A DNA stretch of 64,000 bases, from positions 992,001-1,056,000 of the forward strand of contig VZSF01006717.1 of the NCBI GenBank assembly GCA_013398295.1, given 5' to 3'. Below, in pieces: positions 1 to 12,300 of the stretch. Position numbers and translations under genes: made by a program. The notes below the pieces were generated by a model that saw only the letters and a program-made list of their open reading frames with translations, was not told where the DNA came from and searched no databases. Numbering within the stretch: the first letter of the stretch is position 1; each line of letters begins with the position of its first letter. Source of the stretch: Chionis minor (Eukaryota; Chordata; Aves; Charadriiformes; Chionididae).

Positions 1-3000
1 CAGGGAGGTCCTGGCGTGTTTGTTCTGAGCGCCTCTGCAATGGAAACATGCGTGGACCCATGGGTGCAGCTGTTACTGGAAGCCTCTGCTTGTCTGTCAG
101 CCCGTGTGGCTGGTGGTTTTGCCTTGATGCTGAACCAGCTCATGCTGGGAGTTGATGGAAAAGCAGATTCAAACTATGCTGGCCCGGTCCTTCCTGGAGA
201 TGCACATTCTCCTTCTCCTTCTCTTTCTCCCCCTGTACTTTACAGCTTTGCCCTGCAGAGCAGTTATGCTGTTGTGAAGATGTTTTTTTCCTGTGCTAGT
301 TGAGACCCGACTACAGCATTATAAGGAAAGGGGCCTGACAGCTTATTGGGGCAGGGCCAGCACTAGGGCAACTCTTCAGTTTGTTTTGGCAAAGCTTGAG
401 TTTGCATGGTCCTGGTTGCCTGCCTGTTCCATTCACCTTCAATCTGACTCTCCCCATGTATGTACTCCATGCTCCACAACCTGCACTCCTGTCCCGCCTC
501 CTGGGGCTTGGTGCCATTAGCAGGGAAAAAGCAGCACAACAGCAGAAGTGCATCAGAGAAGGGAAGGCTCCACTGCAGCCTCTCTCATGCCAGTGGCAAA
601 GTGATGTCCACAGAGGTACGCCTTTACAGCTGGCTCCCAGATCAACCCAATTCTCTTCATGTAGTGGTGGGTACCTGGGGCTTTGAACAGAGGAAGGTGG
701 TCTCTGAACTTTTGTTGTATCCCTGGTTGGCTGGACACTATTGTACAAAAGCCTGTTAGCAGCAAGGTGGAGCGTGGCGTGCTGCTTGCTGGAAGTCAGG
801 GAGCAGCTTTCCTTCCTCTTTTGTGGAAGTGCGGGTTATCACAGCTGTAGGCACAAGGATGTAATGTTTTGGCTCAAAAAAGAGTCTGATAAATGCCAGC
901 TTATTTGTAGGTGAGAAGCACTGACTTAAAAGGATGAGTGAGGTAATTTTTAGCATTAGCAAGCTTCTGTACTGAAGTCTTCACAGTTAGCATCCCGCTG
1001 CAGTAGCGGGGAAGATTAGTTGGGAGGGTCCCATTTCACAGGAGGTTTGTTTAGTCCTTCCTGAAACCAAGGTTCTTTGAAGCTATTGCTTCATGCATTT
1101 TGAGTTTGTGTGGCCCCAGTTGCCCGAGTGCCTTGGACATGTTCTTGCCAGGTGCCTTTCCAGCTTTTGCTGGACTATGTGGCCTAGCTATCCTAAGCTA
1201 ATTTAATTTACTTTCAGAAGATCTGATGTGGATTGGGGCAGGTATCTGGAGTGAGATGCCCATCCAATTGTCCTTGGTTATAAACATTCCCCATTCCTTA
1301 CGTATTTATGGGGTGAGATTTCAAACTAGCTGTTTTGATGGATGCTAAGCTATTTGTTTCTCTTCTTCAGGGCATCTGAGTGAGTGTCCCTGCTTCATGA
1401 GGCTTCGAATTTGAGCCCAGGCTGGTAAGTGCTCAAGTCCTTGTGGGCTAGAGAAATGATTGTGATTTCAACTTGGGATATCTCCGTGCTCATCTCCTGT
1501 CCTTAGTCTGGCAGGAATTGACAGAAGAGTCCCCTAGATCACCTGTTTGATGGTGGGGTGTTGACAAACCTGCTTCTGGTCAGGATTTCAGCATTCCTCT
1601 TTGAAGAGAGATGTCTTGCCAGCAAGTCAGACCCATCTGTTTTGCTTGGGGATGCGGTGGAAAGTGCATTTGGTATGCTGAATGTGATTTTTCTAAAGTA
1701 TTAGAGATCTCTTCATCTACTTGAGCCTTTTTAGGAGAAGGAACCTTGAGGGAATGACTGCAGCAAGGGAGAGTTTCCAGCATTCTGATGGTGGAGATTT
1801 ACAGATTAGTCGTAGGAAGTCGTTCATGTCTGTGGAAAGGCATGAAAAAATTTTGTGAGATTGTGTTTTTAGCAGTGTGGAGGACAGCTTGCAAACGTTC
1901 CTGTGAAGCGTAAAGCCTGTTGTGACTTGGAACCACTCTGTGCTTGGTGCAGACACCTCACACTTGCCAGTTCTCCCAGCGGTCTCAGTCTAAGTGTCAA
2001 GATGAAGCAGCTAGTCAAGAGTCGATAAGAATTGGAGAGAATTCTTGGAGCTCCATTTAGATGCTTGACATGTAAAACTCCACTGGCCAAAACACAAAGC
2101 AAATTAATTCTGCTGGGTCACTGGCCCAGTGGTATTCATTGACTGCCTTGAAGGTATGTGAATGGGAGTCAAATGACCCTGCCGATAGAAGAGGGGAGAC
2201 GGTGATCTGAGTTGAGGCAGGTCCTGCACTTTGAAGTGCTGCAGGTCAGGCGCTGATGATTGCAGAAATGCTAGGCTTGATGAGTGTTGGGATCCAGCAA
2301 AGGAAAGGGAAATGAAAAGTGGGTGCCTACCCCATATATAGGGGGACTATGAACGATGCATGTGTTGTCATTGGGGAAAGTCTGGTATTGGGCTCTGCAG
2401 GGACTCGGCATCTCTGAGACTTCTTGTCTGTGTACAATAGGGTGGCTGAAATCCTGGCTGCCTGAGAAGTCTTCCTGCCCTCCACTGCAGTCCCAAAGTG
2501 GTGGAAAGGAAGGAGATTATTCCATATGTACAGGATAGCTGCTTTCCTTCAACCCCATTTTTTGCTCTTGTGCTGCCACTGTTCCTGCAGCAGGAAGGAT
2601 CCTGCCCAGCACGGCTGGGGTAAAGGGACTAATCTGGTCTTTCCACTAGTGGTACTGCTGCATGTTGCAAAACCTGGCCTTAGGTACCAAGGTCAATGGC
2701 ATTGCTCCCTAAATTGATGCTACCTGTGACATGGGGGTGGTCTTTGTCTTTTCTGACAGAGTGAGCAGGTGTAATGGTATGGTACCCCCTTCCTGTGGTC
2801 TGCTCCATTGGGGTTCCAGTGTAAGCTAAAAACTTCTGGGTTTGGGCTCTTTAATGGCTGGAGTCTCCTCCCACATAGTCCCTGCTGACAGTGGCAGCAC
2901 ATGATCAATAACTACTGCTTCAGCTGTCACTGCTGCCTGTAAGGCTTGCAGTTTCCATATTGGAAAAGGCCTTTCCTAAAGAGCCTAATCAATATGCTGC

Positions 3001-3317
3001 TGTGAGGTCTGTTCTCGTTTTCTATATATAATCCAGACACACACAAACTACGTGAGTGAACGTGTGTAGAGGGGGGGAGAGGATGTGCCAACCCTCTGCT
3101 CTCACTGGCTGGGAGAAGGACACAGCTACCTCTTACTTTGCTCCCTCTCCTGCAGCTGCTGCTCAAGGCTTGTGGCCACATCCTTTCCCTGCTCTATTAG
3201 CACTCTGCATGGGGACCTCCTTGGGACTCCAGGGAAGCCGAATTCCTGCTGGGTCACTTCTAGGGTTCGATGGAGCATCTGTGACTCTCTCTTCTGTGCA
3301 CTTTCTGCTGTTGGTAG
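1..3317 (+). other. TJAP1: TJAP1 5' region, presumed non-coding leader introns
   Basis: No convincing protein-coding exon is visible on either strand before the TJAP1 ATG at 3351. All open frames here are short and lack conserved-looking protein. The human gene has non-coding leader exons, so I read this stretch as 5' UTR introns. The one well-formed exon candidate (1371-1424) is listed separately. The coding exon probably begins at 3318, after the pyrimidine-rich acceptor ending TTGGTAG; an alternative acceptor is the CGCAG ending at 3341. The promoter is not identifiable and may lie before base 1. Confidence 0.5.
1371..1424 (+). other. TJAP1: candidate non-coding 5' UTR exon of TJAP1
   Basis: A strong acceptor (pyrimidine tract ending TTCTCTTCTTCAG at 1370) and a consensus donor (CTG followed by GTAAGT at 1425) bound a 54-base segment. 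It lies upstream of the first coding exon on the same strand. It has no long open frame, which fits a leader exon. It is inferred from splice signals only. Confidence 0.35.
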
Positions 3318-3350
3318 GTAACCCGCTTTCGGAGCCACGCAGGTGGGAGG

Positions 3351-6300
3351 ATGTCGAGCACAGCTCCATCAAAGAAGCCTTACCGCAAGGCACCCCCGCA
3401 GCATCGCGAGGTCCGCCATGAGGTACCCATCATTCGTGACGACCAGGACGGAGTGATCTTGGCCGAGCAGAGTCAGGTAACGACTTGCCGGGTGGCAAAG
3501 GGCTTAACACCATTGCAGCAGCAAACAGGGTTTAGTTACACCAAGGCAGGCCAGCTCAAGCAGGCAGAGAGGTTTGAGGTTTGCAACCTGAACTTCTCAT
3601 CATCATGGTCCCTGGAGTCCAGCAGTGAGAAGGAAGTGGCAGGGTGCAGAGCAGAGTTTAACATCAAGAAGCAAACTGTCTCGCCAGCACTTCCACATGG
3701 TGGGAAGATGGGGCAGCGCAGTGGGAAGCAGTGCCCAAACCGCAGTCATGGGCACCTCAGCAAATTTGTGAGCCGTAGCATGGAGACAGTTGTGGTGTCT
3801 GGAGATGAAAGACGCCATCCCACTTGCTCATTCAAGAGCAGAAGCCTGGAACGCTCGCTTATGTTTAAAGAGCCTCCTGAAGTCCTGACACCAAGGAAGT
3901 TTCGGGTCTCCTCTACACACCTGCCTCTCAAAGGGATCCTGAAGCAGACCAACATGACAGGCCCTGAGAACTTACGCAAGTCCCGCTCAGTAGAGACGCT
4001 TTCCCGTGGCCGTGGCTCACGCAAGTACAGTGATCCCCAGCTCTGCCTTGGCCGCAGGGAGACGTGCTCACTGGAGCACAGCAGCAGCAGTGCCGCTGAC
4101 TCGGTCAAGCGCAGGGGGAAGATCACAGAGGAAAAACTGCAATTCTCCAAATTCCTGGATGAGATTACCCAGCGGGTGTTGAGACCCATCCGCTTGCGCT
4201 CACTGGGAGAGACGAGGGGAGCAGAACAAGACCAGAATTTTCCCCTTTTCTCCAGAAGCTCTGTTCCAGAAGGCCAAGGGGAAAGTCACCTGCAAAAGGA
4301 CAAACCCAAGCGTGCAACTGAAAGATCCCCCTGCCCAAGCAGAAGAAAAGCAGAAAAGAAATGTGAGGGGCTTGGAATGGCTTCCTGCCAGAGAAAGTGT
4401 GCTGAGGAAGCTGAGAGAGCTTCCAGACTAAGAAAGAAACCCGTCCTTGGGAGGAAGGACAGTAAGGAAAAACTCCTTTCCTTGGAGAGAAGGGTAGTAG
4501 ATCTGTGTCAGTATGAGCTGCAGCAGCTGGCAGACCTGGGGCTGGCAGGGACATCCTCTGAGCAGCAGCACTCACTGTCTTCATCGAAAAGCAGTGCAGA
4601 GGGCAGAAGGGATGAAAGCAGTCCCTGTTCACGGCTATTACAGCCATACCAACTGTGTGCTAAACTTGGGCAGAAGCGTGCAGTGGAGCCGAACTACCCG
4701 GAGAAAGGATCCTTCTCCACTCCAACACGCTGGAGTCGGGAGGAGGGGCCTGCCCCATCTAGATCCTCCCATTCCTTCAGCCTGGCACTAAACAAGGTAG
4801 GTGCCAGGGCCACTGGCTCACAGACAGGGCTCTCACAAAAGCCAAAGCCCCCACCTGGATCTCATTTAGTCTTTAATGCCGGTGGGGAGAGCAAGAGAAG
4901 GCCCACAGACCTCATGTTGTGGGTGCTTAATCACCAGAAGCTGCTCTCTTGTGGGTGCTACTCATGACTGTGCTCCAAGTTGGGTATATCTTCCTGGGAG
5001 GAGCCAGCTCCCCTTTGGCCCCAGGAGTTAGGAAGGCAGGAGTTGGTGCTGTTGGCCCCACTGCAGACTTCCCAGGTGTTTGCAGGTTGGAGGCCCTCCA
5101 GGCTGCAGGGCAGCAGGTGTGTGCAGGAGGCAGGCAGCTCTGGTGTCGGGAGGTGTTGGGATACTCCCGTTGATTTGTGTGCACCCTGTGTCTGGCTGTC
5201 CTGGGGTACTGGATCTTTCTATGATGGCTGTTTCAGGTCTTTGTAAACCTTCCCTTTTTTCCAGCTTGCTCTGTGGCCATTGCCTTGTTTTAATAGGAAT
5301 TGCATTATCCCCTTTGCATGGTCACTAGCACCTGCTGTGTGTGTATTTGTTGGGGTAGGGGAGGCAGTTGCTAGATGATTCTGGATGAATTAACCAATTT
5401 CCATATGGGGTCAGGGTGTAAGAAAATAAAAGAATGGACTGATGCTTTCTTTGACTTTAGGGATGTTAGGATGATGTGTGCAGGTGGTAAGGACCACGCT
5501 TTTGAAGCGTGAATTGTTGAAGGAAGCAGCCCCATGATGTCTTAGGGTCAGGACTAGGATGGTTTCCGTTCTGTAACATTGTTAGCAGCTCTGCAACCTC
5601 ATCCACAACTTTCTGTGGCATGGACTCTCAGCACGGCGCTGGCTGTGACACTTAATTGACAATCTGAAGTGTGGTAGCACTTTGTCTTAGTACAGTGCTG
5701 TTGGTACCAAGCACCAAAAATAGTCCCTGGGCAGCTTGGACTTTATGAGAATGGTCACAGTCTTGGGCTTTCACAGAAAATACTGTTGCTTCTGGTGTTA
5801 ATTAATTCTCTCCTAGCTGTGCTGGCAGGCAGCAGCCACCTCATGGGTTAACACGGAGAGTGCAAAGGAAGTGAGAATAGCTGAGCCGTGTGCTCTTGTC
5901 ACTGTGCTGTGTTCTGCAGGTCCCTGCTCCAGTCATCTCTGGGGGTCTTGCCCAGAATGTTAATTTCTTTGACAGGCTTTTCTGACCTCTGGTATTTCTT
6001 CTTCTACCCCAGAATAGTTACAGTGGCTGGTTTCAGGTCTGCAGAAAGAAGCCCTTTTCACAGCGCAGTCTGGGTGGTGTAAATGGTAAACATATTTTTC
6101 AGCTCCCAAATGATTCTCTCTCATTATTTTTGTGGGGCTTCAAGGGTGTTGTGATTGCTGTGGTGACAATTTGATCCTCAATGTGTGCTGGCCTGTGAGA
6201 TTCCTACTACCTGCTAACTGTGGGTGTGGAGGAAGCTGAAACACAAGCTAAGGTGGTGATGTAACAAGAGATGCTGAGATTGCACTGTGGGAAACTAAAG

Positions 6301-9300
6301 TTACCTGACTTGTGTGGTGGTTTCTAGTCTAGCTCTTCTACCCTGATCCAGAACACATAGTCTGTCTTGGTATCAGGCAGCTGAGCAGTGTGTACAGATC
6401 CTAGCAGCTCTAAGCTTGCCTAACATGACCTGTCAGAGCAGGTGAAAAAGAATCACAGGTAGGGTCTAGCAACGAAGACTCTGCCCTTTAAGACAGTGTG
6501 AGAAACCAACTCCTCCTCTGAAAGAATCTCACAGCTCTTTTCTTCCCTGTGCAGGAACCCTTGACGGATGCAGAAAGGATGAAGTAAGTGTCCTGCTCCC
6601 CTTTCATGCCTGTCATACTGCAACTGTGTAGGTGCTGATTCCTCACATCCTGCCTGTGCCACCTGCACAGCGAAGCTGACTGGCCCTGCAGGCTCCTCTC
6701 AGATCTTCAATCTTCCTGAGGCCATGTGGGCAGAGCTTTAGTCTGTGCCTTGCCAACCTCTGCCTTGCATGTCTCTTTCCTGGAGAGGGAACATAGACCC
6801 CCAGTACCAGGTGCAGGCAGAGGAGCTGGTGGGTGTGAAAGAAAGTAGATGAAGCCTTTAATACAGGTGGATAGAAGAGTGCCTTTTTTAACCCTTATTG
6901 TTATTGCCTCTGTTTTGGTGTAAGCCACCAGAAGCAATACACAGAGGCCTGCTGCTGACTGAGGGCGAGAGCTGAGCCCTTTGCTGGTGGTGATGTGGGG
7001 CACAGACAGTTGCTAGCACTGAGCTCCAAGCCATAGTGAGGAGCAAGCTTGCACTGCTGGAGAGAAGCTGTGCTTCTGGGTTTCTCTGAGCAACTGAGTA
7101 CAAAGGAATGAAAAACAACAGGAAATCCTTCTGACCACCAGGCATGTCTTGGCTGGGCAGGAACAGAGCAGTTTGTGTTGGAATGGGGTTGACTGGCAGC
7201 TGTGATCACATCTGTACAGGCACTTCACCTCTGCTTCTGGGCTTAAGGCTGTATGGAGTCTTCTTTCCACCGTGTATTAAAGGTGTGAGGGCTTTTGAAC
7301 AGTTTCAGGGGAGGAGAAAATTATTTTACTCTTTTTGCTTTCAACTGTTCTAACCTGGACTGGGATAAATTATTGAGTGGGTTTCGTTCACCGGTGAGGG
7401 ACACTGGAGCTGCACAGCTCATCTGGCTAGCAGGCTTTAGCCTGGCACTGTAACCCGAGAGGGAGCTGGGAGCCACGGCTGGCATGTGCTTTTTTGCCCC
7501 TGCTCCAAGAGAGTTTGAGTCTCCCTTTCCTGACAATGATGCACCTCTTGCTGTGTGTGCTGGAGTCTCCTGACAGTTCAGTTCCTGACTTTCTGGGGCC
7601 CTGGGCCTTAGGGCAGGGCAGCGGGGTGGGGGTACTGATGTGGAGTACCCCTTGTGCACTCAGTGGTACCTTTTTCTGTGTGCCCCAGGCTACTCCAGCA
7701 TGAGAATGAGGAGCTGCGCCGACGGCTGACATATGTGACTAACAAAATGGAGGCAATGGAGAGGGAGCTGGAGTCAGGTCAGGACTACCTGGAGATGGAG
7801 CTGGGCCAGAACCGTGAGGAGCTGGAGAAATTCAAGGACAAATTTCGTAGGTATGGAAAAGAAAACAAAGGACGGAGCTAGACAGATCCTTCCCACCAAG
7901 GACTCCCTCAACTGGTGTGAGCAGGCTATGCCCTGTTGTGTAAGTCAAAGGCACGCAGCATCCTCAGAAAGATGCACCACTTGACTGTAGGGGAGTTAAA
8001 GGCTTTGCAGCCATTACTTCCTTCAGGGTATAGTGTAGGAGTGCTTCCAGCACGATGAGCTGATGACAACAACAGAGAATTCTTCATCTGTTGGATATAA
8101 GACAGGATCCAGGTTGGATGGTTACCCTGCATGTGCAAAAGGAGCCACAGGTGGCTTCAAGAAAATCACCACTTTACCTGAAAAGTACCTCAGTTAAAAA
8201 TCTAGTCACTGGTCATGTGGCTGTACATGATGTAGCTCAGAAGAGTCCTCCAAAGTCATTCACACCCTCCCCTGTAAGATCCTTTCACCCAGCGAACCTC
8301 ATCTTGCCTCCAGTAACTTAAGGTGTGAAGGCTGTTACATGGCAGGGGTGAGGCATAGTTAATATGCCTGGTTGTCTCAGTGAATACCAAGCTTTCTAGA
8401 GCTGTGGAGTTGGTGGTTTGCTTGGCAGCTATGAAGGGGACTTGAGTAGATGCATGAGATCCATTCCAATGTATATTTTGTTTCTGTAGGTTGCAGAACA
8501 GCTACACTGCTTCCCAGAGAACCAACCAAGACCTGGAGGAGAAGCTGCATGCCCTGGTAAGTGCCCTATTAAATCACCACAGAGGGGAGGTGGAAGAGAC
8601 CTGGGTGTTAGGACCAGAGGGAGGAAGGGGCCCTGGCTTTACAGAGCAGAATGTGGCAGTGGGTGAGGGGTGAGATTCTGGCCATGACCATCTACTCCCC
8701 ATTCTGGCTGGTGTCATGAACTATTTTTTTGATTTACTGAGCCCCTACTTGGTTATGCACATGAGCTTTGGTTCCCCACAACATAATTGCATGGTATTCC
8801 GTCATGTTGCTTCAGTCCCTCTCAAAAGGCCACGGTTGTGTCAGCCAGTCTTGGGGTGGTCATCCTGGGAGGGTGGGGGCAGTCAGAGCAGACCCAATGT
8901 GCGTGTATGTCTGTTGTGTGCATTCATAACACTCATGGCTGTTTCTTTTCTCTCCCTCTTTCTCTCTTTCTCCTTCCCACGCTGCCGCTGGCACACGCTG
9001 GGCGCACTCACCTCTCAGGCCTCTCTCAGCCAAAGCTGGATTTTTGCAGTTGCGTCTTTTCGTTTGTGTGTTTTTTCTTTTTCCTCTTTACGTGTCTCAG
9101 CCTGTTGGTTTCATTGTCAATCCCACATGCACCATCCCAGATGGAGGGGCCCCAGCCCTCGTCCAGCCAAGGGCTCACCTGGTATCCAGCAGCTGCCCGC
9201 AGATGCAGCAGGTCCTAGCTTGCAGTGCTCCATCTTAAGAGTATTTGACTCTGAGCCAGCTGGAGCATGGTGTGCTGGGAAGTGGTGCCCATAAGCTGTG

Positions 9301-12300
9301 GCACTGCTCAAGATATGGATGGCTGTGAGCCTCGTTTGCTCCCTTTCCTTCCCCTTGTGGGCAGTGAGCAGGCAAGTGGAACAGCTGATGTGCTGATTGC
9401 CTCCATGTGGTCCAGGATGAGATTTTTTTGGTTCTAGCACTTGAATTTCTTGGGTTAATATTCATTGTGCTGGTGCCTGAAGAGACTGCATATGTGGGAG
9501 GCGTTGTCCTCCCCTTCGCCCTTGTGTGCTGCTGTGCTATACCATTGATGCATAGCTGGGCCCTGGTGGTCACAGCCTCAGAGCACCCTTGGGCAGTGTT
9601 GGAAAACTTAGCAAAAAGGGGGTGGCTTGAGTCACTCTCTGTTGCCAGAGAGTGAGCTGTTGCCACTCTCTGCTGTTACATCTGGGTCTCTCTTGGCCCT
9701 GTACCTGAACTGTTAGGAAGTTTGAAAAGACAAGATTCCCAGCCTTAGGGAGGGCATTAACTGAGCTCCAGATGAAGCTACACAGGTCCTTTTTCTTGCT
9801 AGAACCAAGGCTTAAACTCTTTCAAGATGGTGCCCTCTTCCTGCCAAACAAGCCTTTTGCCCATTCAGCATTGACTGCAGGATCTTTATGGGCCATATCC
9901 TCGTTCTGTTGCCCCGGAGAAGAGAGCGGGGTATTAGAAGTTCAGAAGTCTTTGCTGCCAGTGGCAGGATGGGATTGACTGCTCAAAACCACTAGCTTTC
10001 CACCAGGCACGATGTGAACCAGGGCAGAGAGGAAACATGGTTGTGCTGCAAGAAGAGATAGTGCATTAAGGAGGTTCAAACTCAACCTGTTGTCTCTGTA
10101 ACAAGCAGAGAGGCTGGCTCCGTTTGGCCTTTGGAGTCCCGTCCTTGGTAAAGATCCAGGGTATCCCCCTTGTCTGTCTGTCTGGAAGTTTTTGTATCCT
10201 AGCTGAACATGTCATTGTGCTATGCTTGGGATGAGGTGGGTGGTGAAGCCAGATTCTTCTGTGCTGGAGAGATTCACACCTGGTGTTCTTGCATCCCAGA
10301 TTAAAAAGGCAGAAATGGACCGCAAGACGCTGGACTGGGAGATTGTAGAGCTCACTAATAAATTGCTTGATGCCAAAACCACCATCAATAAGCTGGAGGA
10401 ACTCAATGTAAGTCACCTTCAGTGTTACTCAATGTAAGTCATCCTCACTAAGTTTGGAAACGACATCAAGTTAGGCGGGAGTGTTGATTTGCTTGAGGGT
10501 AGGATTTCTCTACAGAGGAATCTGGACAGGCCAGATTGATGGGCCAAGGCCAATTGCATGAGGTTCAACAAGGCCAAGTGCTGGGTTCTGCACTTGGGTC
10601 ACAACCACAACACGTAGCACTACAGGCTTGGGGAAGTGAGACTGGAAAGCTGCCTGGCAGAGAAGGGTCTGGGGGGGGTGTTGGTCAACAGCTGGTTGAA
10701 AATGAGCCAGCAGTGTGCCCAGGTGGCCAAGAAGGTCCTGGCTTGTACTAGAAACAGTGTGGCCAGCAGGACTAGGGGAGGGATTGTACCTCTGTACTCA
10801 GCATTGGTGAGGCCACACCTTCAATACTGTGTTCATTTTTGAACCCCTCACTACAGGAGGCACGTTGAGATACTGGAGTGTGTTCATAGAAGGGCAATGA
10901 AGCTGGTGAGGGGTCTGGAGGACAAGTCTTATGAGGAGCAGCTGAGGGAACTGGGGTTGTTTAGTCTGGAGAAAAGGAGGTTGAGGGGTGACCTTCTCGC
11001 TCTCTACAACTACCTGAAAGGAAGTTGTAGTGAGGTGGGTGTCAGTGTCTTCTTCCAAGTAGCAAGCTTGGGAGGAAAGCTTGGACAGGAGGAAATGTCC
11101 TCAAGTTACGTCAGGGGAGGTTTAGATTGGATATTGGGAAAAATTTCTTCACAGAAAGGGGTGCCAAGCACTGAAACAGACTGTCCAGGGAAGTGGTTGA
11201 GTCAGCATCCCTAGAGGTATTTAAAAGGCATCTAGATGTAGTGCTGAGGGACATGATTTAGTGGTAACTTGACAGTGCTAGGTTAATGGTTGGACTTGAT
11301 CATGTTAAAGGTCTCTTCGATCCAAAACGGTTCTATGATACTAAGTGTCAGTGTGCATATGGCTGAGGAACGGTGTGAGGTGTGGGCTTTTCCTCTTGTT
11401 CAAAGTCATTAGTGTAAAGGAGCACGTGAATGACTTCAGTGTGTACGAAAGTGCAAGAGCTGCACACAACAGTAGGGACCAACAGAAAATAGGGGTTGCA
11501 CAAAGAAGAACTGATCTTCAGGTTTGATGTACTTGCTCTTTTGAGCTTAGGGTTTGAGCTGAGTCCAGGCTGTACCAATGGAGTGATCATTTACTGTAGA
11601 GCTGGGAGGGAGCTGATGCGTTTTCTGCACCATTAATACACAAGTTTCTGGATCCGGTGCTTGTTTCTATTAACTGCTCTCAGCTCCCTCCCATCTCTCT
11701 GCTTGCAAAATGCCTGACATCAGGCAGTGTCTTCATGCATGTCTGAGAGCTCTGGGATGGGAGAGCAAATCTGGTGGGACTTTTGGAGAATGTTAAAATC
11801 CCCAGAGGGTGAAGGGGGTTCATATACTGCCAGAGCATATACATGGAGCACGGGCTGGAGTTGGAAGGGACGCCTTGGCTGAGTTGTAAGAAAATAACAC
11901 AGAGGTGTGGAGAGGAGGGAATGGCAGGTACCCTCATAAGCGATTCATCAGATGCATCCTTGTGCTTCTGTTCAAGCAGCATCTGATCAGGTGGCACCTT
12001 TTCGGATAAGAGATTGCGCCAGTCTGACACTGTTGCACACCTGTGCCCTTTTTCTTGCAGGAACGCTATCGACAGGACTGTAACCTTGCGGTACAGCTGC
12101 TCAAGTGTAACAAGTCCCACTTCAGGAACCACAAGTTTGCTGATGTGAGTAGCAGTCCTGCTGAGATGGGGAAGAGGGCTCATGATCTCTGCCTGCATCT
12201 TACTTTCTCTACAGGGCTATTGGCCTCTCATCCCTCAGCCTCAGATAGAGGTGTGGGGAGGGGCTCCTGCTCCCACTCCCACTGAGAAGGCAGCACAGAG

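Noticed and set aside
10897..11214. 105-residue ORF in the TJAP1 intron
   Set aside because: This is a remnant of the CR1 reverse-transcriptase frame, not a host gene.
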